Shown: in pieces, positions 1-8,763 of the stretch
Layout of the letters: the number at the start of each line of letters is the position of its first letter
Position numbering within the stretch: position 1 is the first letter of the stretch
DNA from: JANRLF01 sp033762815
Lineage (GTDB): Bacteria > Bacteroidota > Bacteroidia > Chitinophagales > CAIOSU01
Direction of reading: 5' to 3'
DNA length: 64,000 nucleotides
Assembly (NCBI GenBank): GCA_033762815.1
Contig: JANRLF010000007.1
Location: forward strand, 225,867 to 289,866
Notes under the pieces: model-generated
The model's database searches: none
What the model saw: the letters and a program-made list of their open reading frames with translations, nothing else
Told to the model about the DNA's origin: nothing
Translations under genes and position numbers: made by a program

Positions 1-508
1 CTACCATATCTGCCAAAAGGCTGCTCAATTGTATGGGGTCCGGGGTGGTATGTGTAGCTGGTATAGTGGCTTCGTTGATTTTGTTCTCCACAGTCGATAA
101 TAGCCCCACACTGTAACCCAACTCACGGAACAACCGATATAGCAAGGTAGCCGTGGTGGTTTTTCCGTTAGTACCTGTTACGGCCACGATCTTCAGTTTT
201 TCCGATGGATTGTCGTAGAAATTTTCCGCAACAAAGGCCAATGCCCTGGCACTGTTTTGTACCCTGATATAGCTTATCTGCTGCTGAAACTCATTGGGCA
301 ACTGCTCGCAAAGGATAGCTTTGGCTCCTTTGTCAATAGCTTGTTGAATGAAATGATGCCCATCCACCTGTGTTCCACTAACAGCAACGAAAAGACAACC
401 TGCCTCCACTTGGCGGGAATCAAAGGTCACTTTTTGGATATCGATAGCCGTGCTGCCTATCACATCCAGTAAGTTCACTTTGTACAATATGTCCTTCAGT
501 TGCTTCAT
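1..508 (-). CDS. murE: UDP-N-acetylmuramoyl-tripeptide synthetase MurE, N-terminal part
   Basis: Cytoplasmic Mur ligase that adds the third amino acid (usually meso-diaminopimelate in Gram-negatives) to UDP-MurNAc-L-Ala-D-Glu. Only the first about 169 residues lie in the window; the rest runs off the left edge. I read it by reverse-complement translation from the ATG at 508. The N-terminal Mur ligase domain includes SRQVEAGCLFVAVSG and DGHHFI, followed by the ATP-binding loop VTGTNGKTTT and then THTTPDP, which is typical of MurE. The start overlaps the ftsI stop by one base (TGATG), so it is translationally coupled to ftsI in the dcw operon. Identification is secure; substrate specificity cannot be judged without the C-terminus. 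Confidence 0.93.
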   Translation of the reverse strand, partial: MKQLKDILYKVNLLDVIGSTAIDIQKVTFDSRQVEAGCLFVAVSGTQVDGHHFIQQAIDKGAKAILCEQLPNEFQQQISYIRVQNSARALAFVAENFYDNPSEKLKIVAVTGTNGKTTTATLLYRLFRELGYSVGLLSTVENKINEATIPATHTTPDPIQLSSLLADMV

Positions 509-2598
509 CAGTTCAATTCAATGTAAATGGCTTGGCCACGCGCCACGGTACTGCCCGGTGCCAATGATTGTTGTTTCACTTTCCCCTTTCCTTTGAAATC
601 GACTACCAATCCTTGGGTTTCCAAAAGATAAATGGCATCTTTCAAGCCCATGCCCAGCACATTGGGTACCTGTCCTTCCACTACTGGTTTTTCATTCATG
701 GCAATACCCTCACCACTAGGCTCACCTGCCACCCATTCCGCATCTTTCTGCACGCTGTGCTTCAGCCCCATGGTGCCACAAATGGTCTTCATATCGTTCT
801 GGTTGCCAGCCAACAAGCCGGGCACATTGATGGCAGGATATTGCTGCTGGGTATTGTTCTTAGGGTGAAGGGCCAGTGAGGTAGCATAAATTTTATCGGC
901 CAGTTCGCGGAAAACAGGTGCCGCAACCACCCCACCATAGTATTCGCCATTAGAAGGGGCATTTACCACTACAATACAGGAATACATGGGGTTATCAGCA
1001 GGGAAATACCCCGCAAATGACGACTGGTAAATCTTTTCATAACGCCCTTCGAATACAATTTTTGCCGTACCAGTTTTGCCGGCAATACTATAGGCATCGG
1101 CTTTAATTTTCTTTCCCGTGCCATTTAGTACCACACCTTCCAACATGGACTGTACTTTCAACAATGTCGCTTTTGAGCAGATGCGCTCGGTGCCTACTTG
1201 TGGTTCGAACTGCTGAACGGGCTTTCCTTGCTGCTGTATTTCCTTTACAATGTAGGGCTTTACGATATAGCCATCATTTGCAACGGTATTGTATAGGGTA
1301 AGTACCTGTAAGGGAGTGAGCATCAGTTCATAACCCACTGCCATCCAAGGTAAGGTAGTACCTGTCCAATTGCTTTGGTCAGGATGCTTGATATAAGGAG
1401 CTGCCTCGCCTTTCATGGCGATGCCTGTTTTTTCGTACAGGCCCATTTTTTGCAAATGTTGGATATACTGCTCCCGCTTGTTGTTATAGAAGTGGTTGAC
1501 CAGCTTTGAGAAAGCCACGTTGGAAGAAATTTCAAAGGCATGCTGAACGGTAACCTTTTGCTCCTCGTGCTTTTCAGAATCGCGCATGGTATCCCGATAA
1601 AAGGCTACTTTACCCCCCTCAATATTTACGCTGTCTCCTGGCTTTACATATCCATCTTCCAACAAAGCGATTACAGAGGCTAATTTGAATGTAGAACCGG
1701 GCTCTGTTGCTTCTCCTATGGCATAGTTGAAGTCTTCCCAATAATCCTCGCCGTTTTTCCCAAGATTGGCGATAGCTTTAATCTTGCCCGTTTTTACCTC
1801 CATCAATATGGCACAACCGTGGTCGGCATTGTGCTTAATGAGTGCATTATGCAGGCTCGTCTCAAGTACGTCTTGCAGGTTGATATCGATAGTGGTAACT
1901 ATGTCCTTACCGTTCTCGGCACTGATTTCCTCATCTTCGTTTACGGGCACCCAAGTGTCGCCTGCAATACGCTGCATCAACCGCTTCCCTTTTACGCCTG
2001 ACAAGTATTTGTCATAGCCGCCTTCCAAGCCAATAGGCTGTACACTGTCCCTTACATATCCCAAGGTGCGTTTGGCTAGGTTGCCAAAAGGTAATACCCT
2101 TTTGTTGGTTTGGTTTACAATCAGCCCTCCCTCGTATTGGCCTTGTTGCAGCAGTGGCCAGGTTTTGATTTCCTGAAGTTCGGGATACGTCACATTCTTA
2201 CGGATAAGGAAGTAGCGCTGCTTCCGGCGACGGGCATTGATCAGTTCCTGTCTATATTTTTCTGCTGATTTTTCCGGATACTTTGCTGCCCATTTGGCTG
2301 CTAGATAGCCCACACTATCAGAGAATTCTTTGGGTTCAAGGCCATCGGCAAGCATGTCCATACGTACTTCAAAGTAGGGCAGCGAAGTAGCCAAAAGCCT
2401 ACCGTCCTCGGAAAGGATATTGCCCCTTTCAGCCTCAATGGGCTTGAAATCGGTGGTAATGCTATCCGACATTTTGCGCAGGGCGGGCCCTTCTACGTTC
2501 TGTATTTTGCCCGCCTTAATCACAACGGCAAAGCCCATACAGCATACGGCGAAGAATGCCAGATATATGCGCCATAATATGTCTTTCTTAATACTCAC
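508..2598 (-). CDS. ftsI: Penicillin-binding protein 3 / FtsI-type septal transpeptidase with C-terminal PASTA
   Basis: Septal peptidoglycan transpeptidase of the class B PBP family, 696 residues. One N-terminal membrane segment (about residues 9-28) anchors it in the inner membrane, followed by the PBP dimerisation domain (GYDKYLSG near 195-201). The transpeptidase domain carries all three active-site motifs: STFK with Ser302, SSN at 358-360 and KTGT at 508-511. A PASTA-like region follows, ending with PNVLGMGLKDAIYLLE, as in SpoVD-like PBPs and Bacteroidota FtsI. The start is GTG at 2598, which overlaps the upstream ftsL-like gene by 11 bases. The gene lies between ftsL and murE in the conserved dcw order. 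Confidence 0.95.
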   Translation of the reverse strand: MSIKKDILWRIYLAFFAVCCMGFAVVIKAGKIQNVEGPALRKMSDSITTDFKPIEAERGNILSEDGRLLATSLPYFEVRMDMLADGLEPKEFSDSVGYLAAKWAAKYPEKSAEKYRQELINARRRKQRYFLIRKNVTYPELQEIKTWPLLQQGQYEGGLIVNQTNKRVLPFGNLAKRTLGYVRDSVQPIGLEGGYDKYLSGVKGKRLMQRIAGDTWVPVNEDEEISAENGKDIVTTIDINLQDVLETSLHNALIKHNADHGCAILMEVKTGKIKAIANLGKNGEDYWEDFNYAIGEATEPGSTFKLASVIALLEDGYVKPGDSVNIEGGKVAFYRDTMRDSEKHEEQKVTVQHAFEISSNVAFSKLVNHFYNNKREQYIQHLQKMGLYEKTGIAMKGEAAPYIKHPDQSNWTGTTLPWMAVGYELMLTPLQVLTLYNTVANDGYIVKPYIVKEIQQQGKPVQQFEPQVGTERICSKATLLKVQSMLEGVVLNGTGKKIKADAYSIAGKTGTAKIVFEGRYEKIYQSSFAGYFPADNPMYSCIVVVNAPSNGEYYGGVVAAPVFRELADKIYATSLALHPKNNTQQQYPAINVPGLLAGNQNDMKTICGTMGLKHSVQKDAEWVAGEPSGEGIAMNEKPVVEGQVPNVLGMGLKDAIYLLETQGLVVDFKGKGKVKQQSLAPGSTVARGQAIYIELN

Positions 2599-2980
2599 CT
2601 TCCTTTACTTCAATTTTTTTTGGTGGCGTGGTCAATTCCTTTAAACCTAGCGGCTGTACCGATGTGGCTATCTCCGTTTGCTTGCTGTTGAACATTAGCT
2701 TCGATTTGCCGCTCATGTACCGCCAGCGGTATTCTTTCAACTCCTGCTTGGTTTTATCAATGTCCCTCAGCGTAGTTTCCATGCTGTGGGTGTTATATAT
2801 GTAAACCACCGCCAATGCCGCCAGAAACAGTACAAAGGGTAGGTTGGCGAACAGATTCTCGGGGTTCAATGCGCTTTTCATACGCTTTGCTACTCCGGCC
2901 AGGCTCACCTTCTCCCCATCTACCTGTTCAGGTTCGTGGGCTTGCAGTTGGTCGGCTTCCTCTATGAAATCCTTGGGCAT
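2588..2980 (-). CDS. ftsL: FtsL-like cell division protein
   Basis: Small bitopic division protein of 130 residues, between rsmH and ftsI where FtsL is expected. A charged cytoplasmic N-terminus (about 45 residues) is followed by one membrane helix (about 47-63, LPFVLFLAALAVVYIYN). A periplasmic heptad-like stretch (TTLRDIDKTKQELKEYRWRY) is consistent with the FtsL/FtsB coiled coil. Bacteroidota FtsL proteins diverge strongly from the E. coli protein, so the call rests on position, size and topology more than on motif similarity. The start codon lies one base after the rsmH stop, and the 3' end overlaps ftsI by 11 bases. Confidence 0.82.
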   Translation of the reverse strand: MPKDFIEEADQLQAHEPEQVDGEKVSLAGVAKRMKSALNPENLFANLPFVLFLAALAVVYIYNTHSMETTLRDIDKTKQELKEYRWRYMSGKSKLMFNSKQTEIATSVQPLGLKELTTPPKKIEVKEGEY

Positions 2981-2981
2981 A

Positions 2982-3875
2982 TCAGCGTTTTTCGGCTATC
3001 CTTAGTTTGGCACTTCTACTGCGGGGGTTGCGTTTCTGCTCTTCCGTACTAGCTTCTATTGGCTTCCTATTCACGGCAACCAAAGGCACTTCGGTCTTCC
3101 CGTATAGGTCTTTCTCCGCTACACCTTCGGCATTGCCCGCTTTAATAAAATTTTTCACCAACCGGTCTTCCAGCGAATGGTAGGAAAGCACCACTAGGCG
3201 GCCCTTAGGTGCCAGCACTTCTGTGGCATCTTTCAGCAACTGCTCCAATACTTCCAATTCCTTATTCACCTCTATGCGAAGGGCTTGGAAAACCTGGGCC
3301 AGGTAGCGCATGGGGTTGCCCTTGCTTAGCGGTTCCAGTATCCGCTTAAAGTCCTCGATGGTTTGTATGGGGGCCACCTCCCTAGCTTCAACTATGGTTT
3401 GTGCCAAGGTGCGGGCATTGCGCACTTCGCCGTACTTGCTGAAAAGCTCCTGCAGGTCGGCAGCACTATAGGTATTCACCACATCGGCAGCCGTAAGCGT
3501 GGACGATTGATCCATCCGCATATCCAAGGCCGCATCAAAGCGGATGGAAAAGCCCCGCTTTGCAGTATCGATTTGGTAGGATGAAATGCCCAAATCGGCC
3601 AAAATGCCGTCAACTGGTAATAAATTATACAGGCGCAGGTATTTTTTCAGGTAGCGGAAGTTCTCGTGCACGAACACTAAGCGGTTGTCTTCCCAAGTGT
3701 TCTCCTTGGCATCCTCGTCTTGGTCAAAAGCTACCAACTTGCCCGTACTCAGCCGCTCCATAATGGCGCGCGAATGCCCCCCGCCACCAAAGGTGACGTC
3801 CACATAAATGCCTTCTGGCTTTATGTCCAGTGCCTCTATGCATTCTTTCAGCATCACAGGTACATGGTAGCTCAT
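2982..3875 (-). CDS. rsmH: 16S rRNA (cytosine(1402)-N(4))-methyltransferase RsmH
   Basis: SAM-dependent methyltransferase (MraW) that makes N4-methyl-C1402 in the 16S rRNA decoding centre. At 297 residues it has the normal family length. Visible signatures are HVPVMLKECIEAL at the N-terminus, the SAM-binding loop VDVTFGGGGHSRAI, the DLGISSYQID motif, FQALRIEVNKEL and the C-terminal NPRSRSAKLR. The ATG overlaps the mraZ stop by four bases (ATGA), so the two genes are coupled. The mraZ-rsmH pair at the head of the dcw cluster is near universal. Confidence 0.97.
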   Translation of the reverse strand: MSYHVPVMLKECIEALDIKPEGIYVDVTFGGGGHSRAIMERLSTGKLVAFDQDEDAKENTWEDNRLVFVHENFRYLKKYLRLYNLLPVDGILADLGISSYQIDTAKRGFSIRFDAALDMRMDQSSTLTAADVVNTYSAADLQELFSKYGEVRNARTLAQTIVEAREVAPIQTIEDFKRILEPLSKGNPMRYLAQVFQALRIEVNKELEVLEQLLKDATEVLAPKGRLVVLSYHSLEDRLVKNFIKAGNAEGVAEKDLYGKTEVPLVAVNRKPIEASTEEQKRNPRSRSAKLRIAEKR

Positions 3876-4327
3876 TCATCAAAGTTTATGTCGCCCATTA
3901 CTTCTCCTGCCAAGTCTGAATATTGGTCGCTATCCTCGTTTACCACTGCCTCATAAGCCTTAGGCTCCCATATCTCGATAATGTTGGCGCGGGCAGTGAG
4001 CAATGCTTCATTTTTGATACCTGCCAAGTCCATCAGATGCTTTGGCAGGTTCAGCCTGTCCGTACTATCCAGCACCAGTTCGGTAGCACCCCTAAAAAAG
4101 AAGCGGGCAAAATCACGGTTTTTCTTCACAAAGGTGTTCAGCTTGTTCACCTTGGCACTGATACGCTGCCATTCGTCCCAAGGGTACAGCGTAAGGCACT
4201 TCTCAAAGCCCCTATTCAGCACAAACCTGCCGTTATTTTCGGGCGCAAGCTGGCTCTTCAAGCCTACTGGTAGCTTGAGTCGACCCTTGTTGTCAAGGCT
4301 GCAGAGATGTTCGCCTAAGAATGCCAT
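3872..4327 (-). CDS. mraZ: Transcriptional regulator MraZ
   Basis: AbrB-fold (SpoVT/MraZ) DNA-binding protein of 151 residues and first gene of the dcw operon. Two tandem MraZ repeats are visible: an N-terminal one with CSLDNKGRLKLPVGLK and a second with LDSTDRLNLPKHLMDLAGI. In other bacteria MraZ binds short direct repeats upstream of its own gene and represses the operon. A matching three-repeat site lies 34-57 bases upstream of this start (see 4361-4384), so autoregulation is likely. Confidence 0.95.
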   Translation of the reverse strand: MAFLGEHLCSLDNKGRLKLPVGLKSQLAPENNGRFVLNRGFEKCLTLYPWDEWQRISAKVNKLNTFVKKNRDFARFFFRGATELVLDSTDRLNLPKHLMDLAGIKNEALLTARANIIEIWEPKAYEAVVNEDSDQYSDLAGEVMGDINFDE

Positions 4328-4360
4328 GGATTATTCTAACGGTAAATTTAGCAGATTATT

Positions 4361-4384
4361 CCACTTTTTACCACTTTTTACCAC
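4361..4384 (-). promoter_or_regulatory. MraZ box: three GTGG repeats with 10-bp period
   Basis: Read on the minus strand, this stretch is GTGGTAAAAA twice followed by GTGG: three G-rich boxes exactly 10 bp apart, on one face of the helix. MraZ boxes described in other bacteria are G-rich pentamers with five-base spacers in the same periodic arrangement. The site is 34 bases upstream of the mraZ ATG. A weak -7-like TAAATTTA (4350-4343) lies between, so bound MraZ would cover the upstream promoter half. Confidence 0.75.
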
Positions 4385-4763
4385 AAAAAGGCATTAAAAA
4401 AGTTATCAACATGTTTTTTATGGGCTCATGGATCTACAAGCCACTTTATTCAGAATGAGAAACTTAACAACTTAAGCTTGGTTTTACCTGAGTCGATATC
4501 GGTTACAGTAGGCTTAAAGCGATACGTAGCAATAGGTGGTAAAAAGTGCTCCGAAAGAGTCAAATTAGGTGAATGCTGGTTGATGGTATTGTAGCTCTAT
4601 GGCTTTGATTGGGGAAGAATTAAACACTAAGCGTTTTGGATTTTCTTGGTTTACAATGCTTTCTGCACGACAAAAGTCCCACCGGCACCTATCACTTGCG
4701 TTTTTCAGGCGAACAGGAAGTATATGGAAAGTTGTTGAAGCAATAGCTTGGCACTGAAAACAA

Positions 4764-4799
4764 AAGTGGCGGAATTGCTCGTTGAACAATCCGCCACTT
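4764..4799 (-). terminator. Rho-independent terminator of the toroid-protein gene
   Basis: AAGTGGCGGA (4764-4773) pairs perfectly with TCCGCCACTT (4790-4799) around a 16-base loop. On the minus strand the stem is followed by a T-rich run (TTTTGTTTTC). It begins 19 bases after the stop of the gene at 4818, so it terminates that transcript. Confidence 0.8.
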
Positions 4800-4817
4800 G
4801 CACTATTGATGGAATTA

Positions 4818-6164
4818 CTAGTTACTGCTGCCCAGCTTCATCAATTGGTCCACATCGTTATTGATGGAAAGCAGTAAAACACAGGTTGCGGTACAAAACA
4901 CGGGGCTAGTGATACAGTGGTGCCCATTCCAGGTACCATCGTTGTTTTGTATTTTCAATAATCTGCTGGTCATGTTATCGTACCATTTTTTCCAGTCATT
5001 GTCTTTAGCCACTATCATCGATTCTCCCGTTTGCAAGTAACTAAGGAATTCCTCGCCGCCATTATTGCCAAAGCCGCTCATTACATTTTCGTTCTGTGCA
5101 GTTACCTTCCCTTGTTCATATATCTTATTTGCTTGCTGATAATCATAAGCCAATGTAGGTGCTAGGCCCACTTTTTCTAAGTTTTCAACGGTTACTTCCG
5201 CATCCTTTTCAAGTATGCCTTTTTTCTTCCCTTCATCAATCATTTCTTTCGCCTTACGGGCATCTTTACTACTGGCTCGGGTAGTATTGGATATGGAGTA
5301 CAACACAATGCCGGCACCCCTGTCCACGTTCACATCGCCGGTTTCGGTATTCAGGTTACCCTTTTGGTAATTCTTTGACTGTTCGAAAGCCGTACTATCC
5401 ACCGCAATGCCATAGTATTGCGCCGATTCAATGGCAGAATGGGCAAGCCCATCTTGCAACACGCCGGCCCATCCCCCTCCTTTGTAACTACCATCAGCAT
5501 TTTGCTGTCGCTGTATCTTTTGGATACATTGCTCTAGGCTTTTCACTACCCGCTTTTTCAAGGGGGTTTCCTGTTTTAGTGCATCTAAAAGATTGGTAAA
5601 GAATTGGGCCGTGAGTACCACGTCAATGTTGCTGCCCAGCTTGGCTTGTATTTGAGTGTTCTCCAGTTGCGTAATTTTTTCTCGGTTGCCTGAGTTTTCT
5701 ACTGCCTGAAGGAGAAATTCCACCGCCTTACTTACATTGCTGGCATATTCTCCTGAATATGGGGTGCTGCCACAGCGCAACATGGCCATGCTTACCATTG
5801 CCGTGGTGGCAGGGTCGGCTTGCACGGAGTGTGGGTCCATGTTTGTTTGGAAGCTATGGCTACCTGCCCCCCACCCACCATTGGGCAATTGTGCTTTGCT
5901 TAGCCATTTTAGGCCCCTGTTTACTGAAAGGTCCACCTCGGTTACCGTTTTGATTTGGTAGTCTGTACTATCTAACTGCTCCTCCCCGAAAACGGTTTTA
6001 AAGACACAACCTTTATCGGGAAAACGACCTGATACGGGGGGTTGTTTTTGGTGTGGATAGTGAGTGCCTTCTATTCTAGTGGGTTGCTCCTTTAGGTAAG
6101 GCGCACTAACAGCTATTGCTGCTATCAGGAAAATACTGCCGATAATAATGCTGTGTTTTTTCAT
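4818..6164 (-). CDS. Secreted alpha/alpha-toroid protein (prenyltransferase/squalene-oxidase repeat type)
   Basis: About 448 residues from the chosen ATG at 6164, which places a lysine-rich n-region and hydrophobic segment (residues 5-21) at the N-terminus; an in-frame start 12 codons upstream would bury the signal. The repeats QLPNGGWG (92-99), ADGSYKGGGW and NNDGTWNG, each after an amphipathic helix, match the QW-like repeats of the squalene cyclase/prenyltransferase alpha-alpha toroid fold. The catalytic DxDD of class II terpene cyclases is not visible, so enzymatic activity is doubtful. Three cysteines cluster near the C-terminus (CITSPVFCTATC). The gene is monocistronic with its own terminator and diverges from the TonB receptor. 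I infer an exported periplasmic or surface protein of unknown role. Confidence 0.65.
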   Translation of the reverse strand: MKKHSIIIGSIFLIAAIAVSAPYLKEQPTRIEGTHYPHQKQPPVSGRFPDKGCVFKTVFGEEQLDSTDYQIKTVTEVDLSVNRGLKWLSKAQLPNGGWGAGSHSFQTNMDPHSVQADPATTAMVSMAMLRCGSTPYSGEYASNVSKAVEFLLQAVENSGNREKITQLENTQIQAKLGSNIDVVLTAQFFTNLLDALKQETPLKKRVVKSLEQCIQKIQRQQNADGSYKGGGWAGVLQDGLAHSAIESAQYYGIAVDSTAFEQSKNYQKGNLNTETGDVNVDRGAGIVLYSISNTTRASSKDARKAKEMIDEGKKKGILEKDAEVTVENLEKVGLAPTLAYDYQQANKIYEQGKVTAQNENVMSGFGNNGGEEFLSYLQTGESMIVAKDNDWKKWYDNMTSRLLKIQNNDGTWNGHHCITSPVFCTATCVLLLSINNDVDQLMKLGSSN

Positions 6165-6220
6165 GGCTATGGATTTTTGGTTTGCTGAAATGAGATGCAT
6201 CCCTCACCATTTTTCCATAA

Positions 6221-6244
6221 AAGCATCCATGCATATAGATGCTT
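6221..6244. repeat. Inverted repeat in the divergent intergenic region
   Basis: AAGCATC (6221-6227) and GATGCTT (6238-6244) form a perfect 7+7 inverted repeat with a 10-base spacer, between the divergent toroid-protein and TonB-receptor genes. An 8-bp palindrome GATGCATC lies nearby at 6194-6201. The placement suits an operator shared by the two genes, but that is inference. Confidence 0.4.
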
Positions 6245-6356
6245 AGCTTGTATATCTTGAGATATTAAGATTATCAAATCTTCAGATTGGCTTAATTTTT
6301 AGGCAACACTTTTGGTATTCCTTTGTATATTACAAGCACCTATTTATTCCCTGATT

Positions 6357-8708
6357 TTGAAGCATTTACTAATTCTGTTGATAGGCGTGTTAACGGCGGG
6401 CGGCCTCTTTGCCCAGTCGAGGGTGCAGTCTATAAGGGGGAGCTTGGTAGATAAGGTATCAAAAATACCATTGCCGGGCGCTAGCATTATTTTGGTGGAT
6501 AGCCTTCACCCAAAGTATGCCGTGTCCGATGCGGAAGGCAATTTCAGGATTGACAGTGTTGCGGTGGGCCGACAGACCATCAAAGTATCCTTTATCGGTT
6601 ATGACGAAATGGTGATACCCAATATTCTGGTAGGTTCGGCCAAAGAAATCGTGTTAAGCTTGGAATTGACCGAAACGGTCACGAACCTTAAAGAAGTGGT
6701 AGTGAGCGGCAAACGTACCAAGCAAGAGGCCATCAATGACTATTCGGTAGTGAGTACAACCACCTTGTCAACGGAACAGACCACCCGGTTTGCGGGCAGC
6801 TTCGAAGACCCCTCCAGGGCATTGATGTCGTTTGCGGGCGTGAGCAACGGCAGCGGCAGCGATATTGAGCAGGAAATAGTGATACGCGGCAATAGCCCCC
6901 GTGGGTTGATGTGGCGTATGGAAGGTGTAGAGGTGCCCAGCCCCTGCCATTACAATTACGAAGGGGCATCGAATGGGGCAGTATGTGCCATTGGCAGCTT
7001 TGTACTGGATGCTTCCGATTTTTCAACGGGTGCTTTTGCGGCCGAGTACGGTAATGCCACCTCGGGGGTATTCGATGTAAGGCTGCGTAAGGGCAATAAC
7101 CAAAAGCATGAATTGACCGCCGAAGCCAGTTTGCTGGGGCTAAGCCTGGGGGTAGAAGGTCCATTGTCGCGCAATAAAAAGGCTTCCTATTTAGTCAATT
7201 ATCGTTATTCTACCCTCGGGGTGTTGGATAAGATGGGTATTAGGTTGGTAGGCAATAACAGCCCATCATTCCAAGACCTAACCTATAAGCTCAATATCCC
7301 AACCAAAAAAGCCGGCACCTTTTCCTTGTTTGGTTTGGCGGGAATGAGCACAATAAAATTCTTTGACGAGCGAACGCTGTTTGACACCCTCAAATACCAA
7401 GAAGATGAGTTTCAGGGCTCTGATGTTTTTATAGCCGGACTAAGCAACAACTATATCTTCAACGAACGCACCTGGCTCACCACGGTGGGGGCCTTTACCG
7501 CCACCCGCACCCATGTGGATGAGGGCTTCGCGTTTACTGGTACGGAGCGGATACAGACTGAAAAGGCCAAGCTATGGAATTATACCGGTAGGGGCTCAGT
7601 AACGCTCAACAATAAGTTCAATGCCCGGCACGACCTGAAATCAGGTTTCATACTGTCATACTTATCATACAACTACTTTTTTGCCGACTTCAACTACAAT
7701 ACCTATACCGTAGAAACAAAGTTTGACGATGCAGGGGGCACCTTTTTTCTTCAGGCATTTACCAACTGGCGTTGGAGAATAGGCCCGAGATGGACATGGA
7801 ATACGGGGATACATGCCATGATGTTTGTTTTGAACAACAACCTGAGTATTGAACCGCGTAGTAGCCTCAAGTTCCAGATTGACGAAAAGCAATACCTAAG
7901 TTTCGGATTTGGAATCCACAGCAGGCGCGAAGCCCTATCCACCTACCTGGCTTTCAGGGAAAACAAAAACGGGGAGCGCTATCGGCCGAATGAAAATCTC
8001 GATTTCACAAAGGCAGCCCATTTTGTATTGGGTTATGACAGAACCCTGGGCAAGGATGTACATTTAAAGGCTGAAGTGTATTACCAACACTTGTACCAAG
8101 TGCCGATAAGGCCAGGTGCCAGCAGCGATTATTCAGCCCTGAACGAAAGCAATGTTATTTCAACCAGACAACTAGTGAACGAGGGGTTTGGCCGAAACTA
8201 TGGGTTGGAGCTGACCTTGGAAAAATTCTTTTCAAAAGGTTACTTTTTCCTTATCAATAGCAGTATTTATAATTCGCTGTTTACCCCCGGCGATGGCTTG
8301 GAAAGGAACACCCGCTACAATGGCAACTTTATTGTAAATGCCCTAGCGGGAAAGGAATACAAAGTGGGCAAAGAAAAAAATAACATTTTTGGCTTTGGCG
8401 GCAAGGCTACTGCAGCTGGCGGGCAACGGTACACCCCTATTGATATAGCTGCGTCCATTGGGAAGAATGATTATGTGTATCGCAAAGAAGACCTTTATAG
8501 CTTAAAAACACCCGTATTTTATCGCTTTGACCTTTATGTCAACTACAAGCTCAACCGCAAGCGATGTAGCGTAACTTGGCGTTTTGATATCCAGAACTTT
8601 ACCAACCGGGCCAATGTCATTACCGTCGAATACAGCTTTGATGGCAGTGTTTATGAAGTAAAACAAGGGCAAATTCTGCCGGTGGTAGGATGCAAGGTGG
8701 AGTTTTAG
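6357..8708 (+). CDS. TonB-dependent outer-membrane receptor with carboxypeptidase-regulatory-like N-terminus
   Basis: Outer-membrane beta-barrel transporter driven by TonB, about 783 residues. I chose the TTG at 6357 because it gives a clean signal peptide (LKHLLILLIG...GGLFAQ). A candidate -7 element (TTCCTTTG, 6318-6325) lies just upstream and would leave the earlier in-frame TTG at 6312 outside the transcript. After the signal come a CarboxypepD_reg-like domain (VRGSLVDK-like start, PLPGASIILV, DAEGNFRI, SFIGY) and a plug domain (VVVSGKRT, IVIRGNSPRG, EYGNATSGVFDV). A long barrel ends in aromatic-hydrophobic V-G-C-K-V-E-F. The substrate is unknown; no SusD partner is adjacent. Confidence 0.88.
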   Translation: MKHLLILLIGVLTAGGLFAQSRVQSIRGSLVDKVSKIPLPGASIILVDSLHPKYAVSDAEGNFRIDSVAVGRQTIKVSFIGYDEMVIPNILVGSAKEIVLSLELTETVTNLKEVVVSGKRTKQEAINDYSVVSTTTLSTEQTTRFAGSFEDPSRALMSFAGVSNGSGSDIEQEIVIRGNSPRGLMWRMEGVEVPSPCHYNYEGASNGAVCAIGSFVLDASDFSTGAFAAEYGNATSGVFDVRLRKGNNQKHELTAEASLLGLSLGVEGPLSRNKKASYLVNYRYSTLGVLDKMGIRLVGNNSPSFQDLTYKLNIPTKKAGTFSLFGLAGMSTIKFFDERTLFDTLKYQEDEFQGSDVFIAGLSNNYIFNERTWLTTVGAFTATRTHVDEGFAFTGTERIQTEKAKLWNYTGRGSVTLNNKFNARHDLKSGFILSYLSYNYFFADFNYNTYTVETKFDDAGGTFFLQAFTNWRWRIGPRWTWNTGIHAMMFVLNNNLSIEPRSSLKFQIDEKQYLSFGFGIHSRREALSTYLAFRENKNGERYRPNENLDFTKAAHFVLGYDRTLGKDVHLKAEVYYQHLYQVPIRPGASSDYSALNESNVISTRQLVNEGFGRNYGLELTLEKFFSKGYFFLINSSIYNSLFTPGDGLERNTRYNGNFIVNALAGKEYKVGKEKNNIFGFGGKATAAGGQRYTPIDIAASIGKNDYVYRKEDLYSLKTPVFYRFDLYVNYKLNRKRCSVTWRFDIQNFTNRANVITVEYSFDGSVYEVKQGQILPVVGCKVEF

Positions 8709-8763
8709 GCCAACTTTTCTGCGCTTTTTTGTAACTTGCCTGCTTCGTAAAAATGCGCAAACC

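Larger units (their letters stand above)
4328..4817. other. Intergenic region upstream of mraZ
   Basis: About 490 bases without a convincing gene. It holds the MraZ box (4361-4384), a lone further half copy of the same motif on the plus strand (GTGGTAAAAAGTG at 4536-4548), and the terminator of the minus-strand gene at 4818. A 74-codon open frame at 4565-4789 on the minus strand runs through that terminator hairpin and has no recognisable features, so I leave it out. I see nothing else in the stretch. Confidence 0.6.

Noticed and set aside
4565..4789. A 74-codon open frame on the minus strand upstream of mraZ
   Set aside because: It runs through the terminator hairpin of the gene at 4818 and shows no family features.
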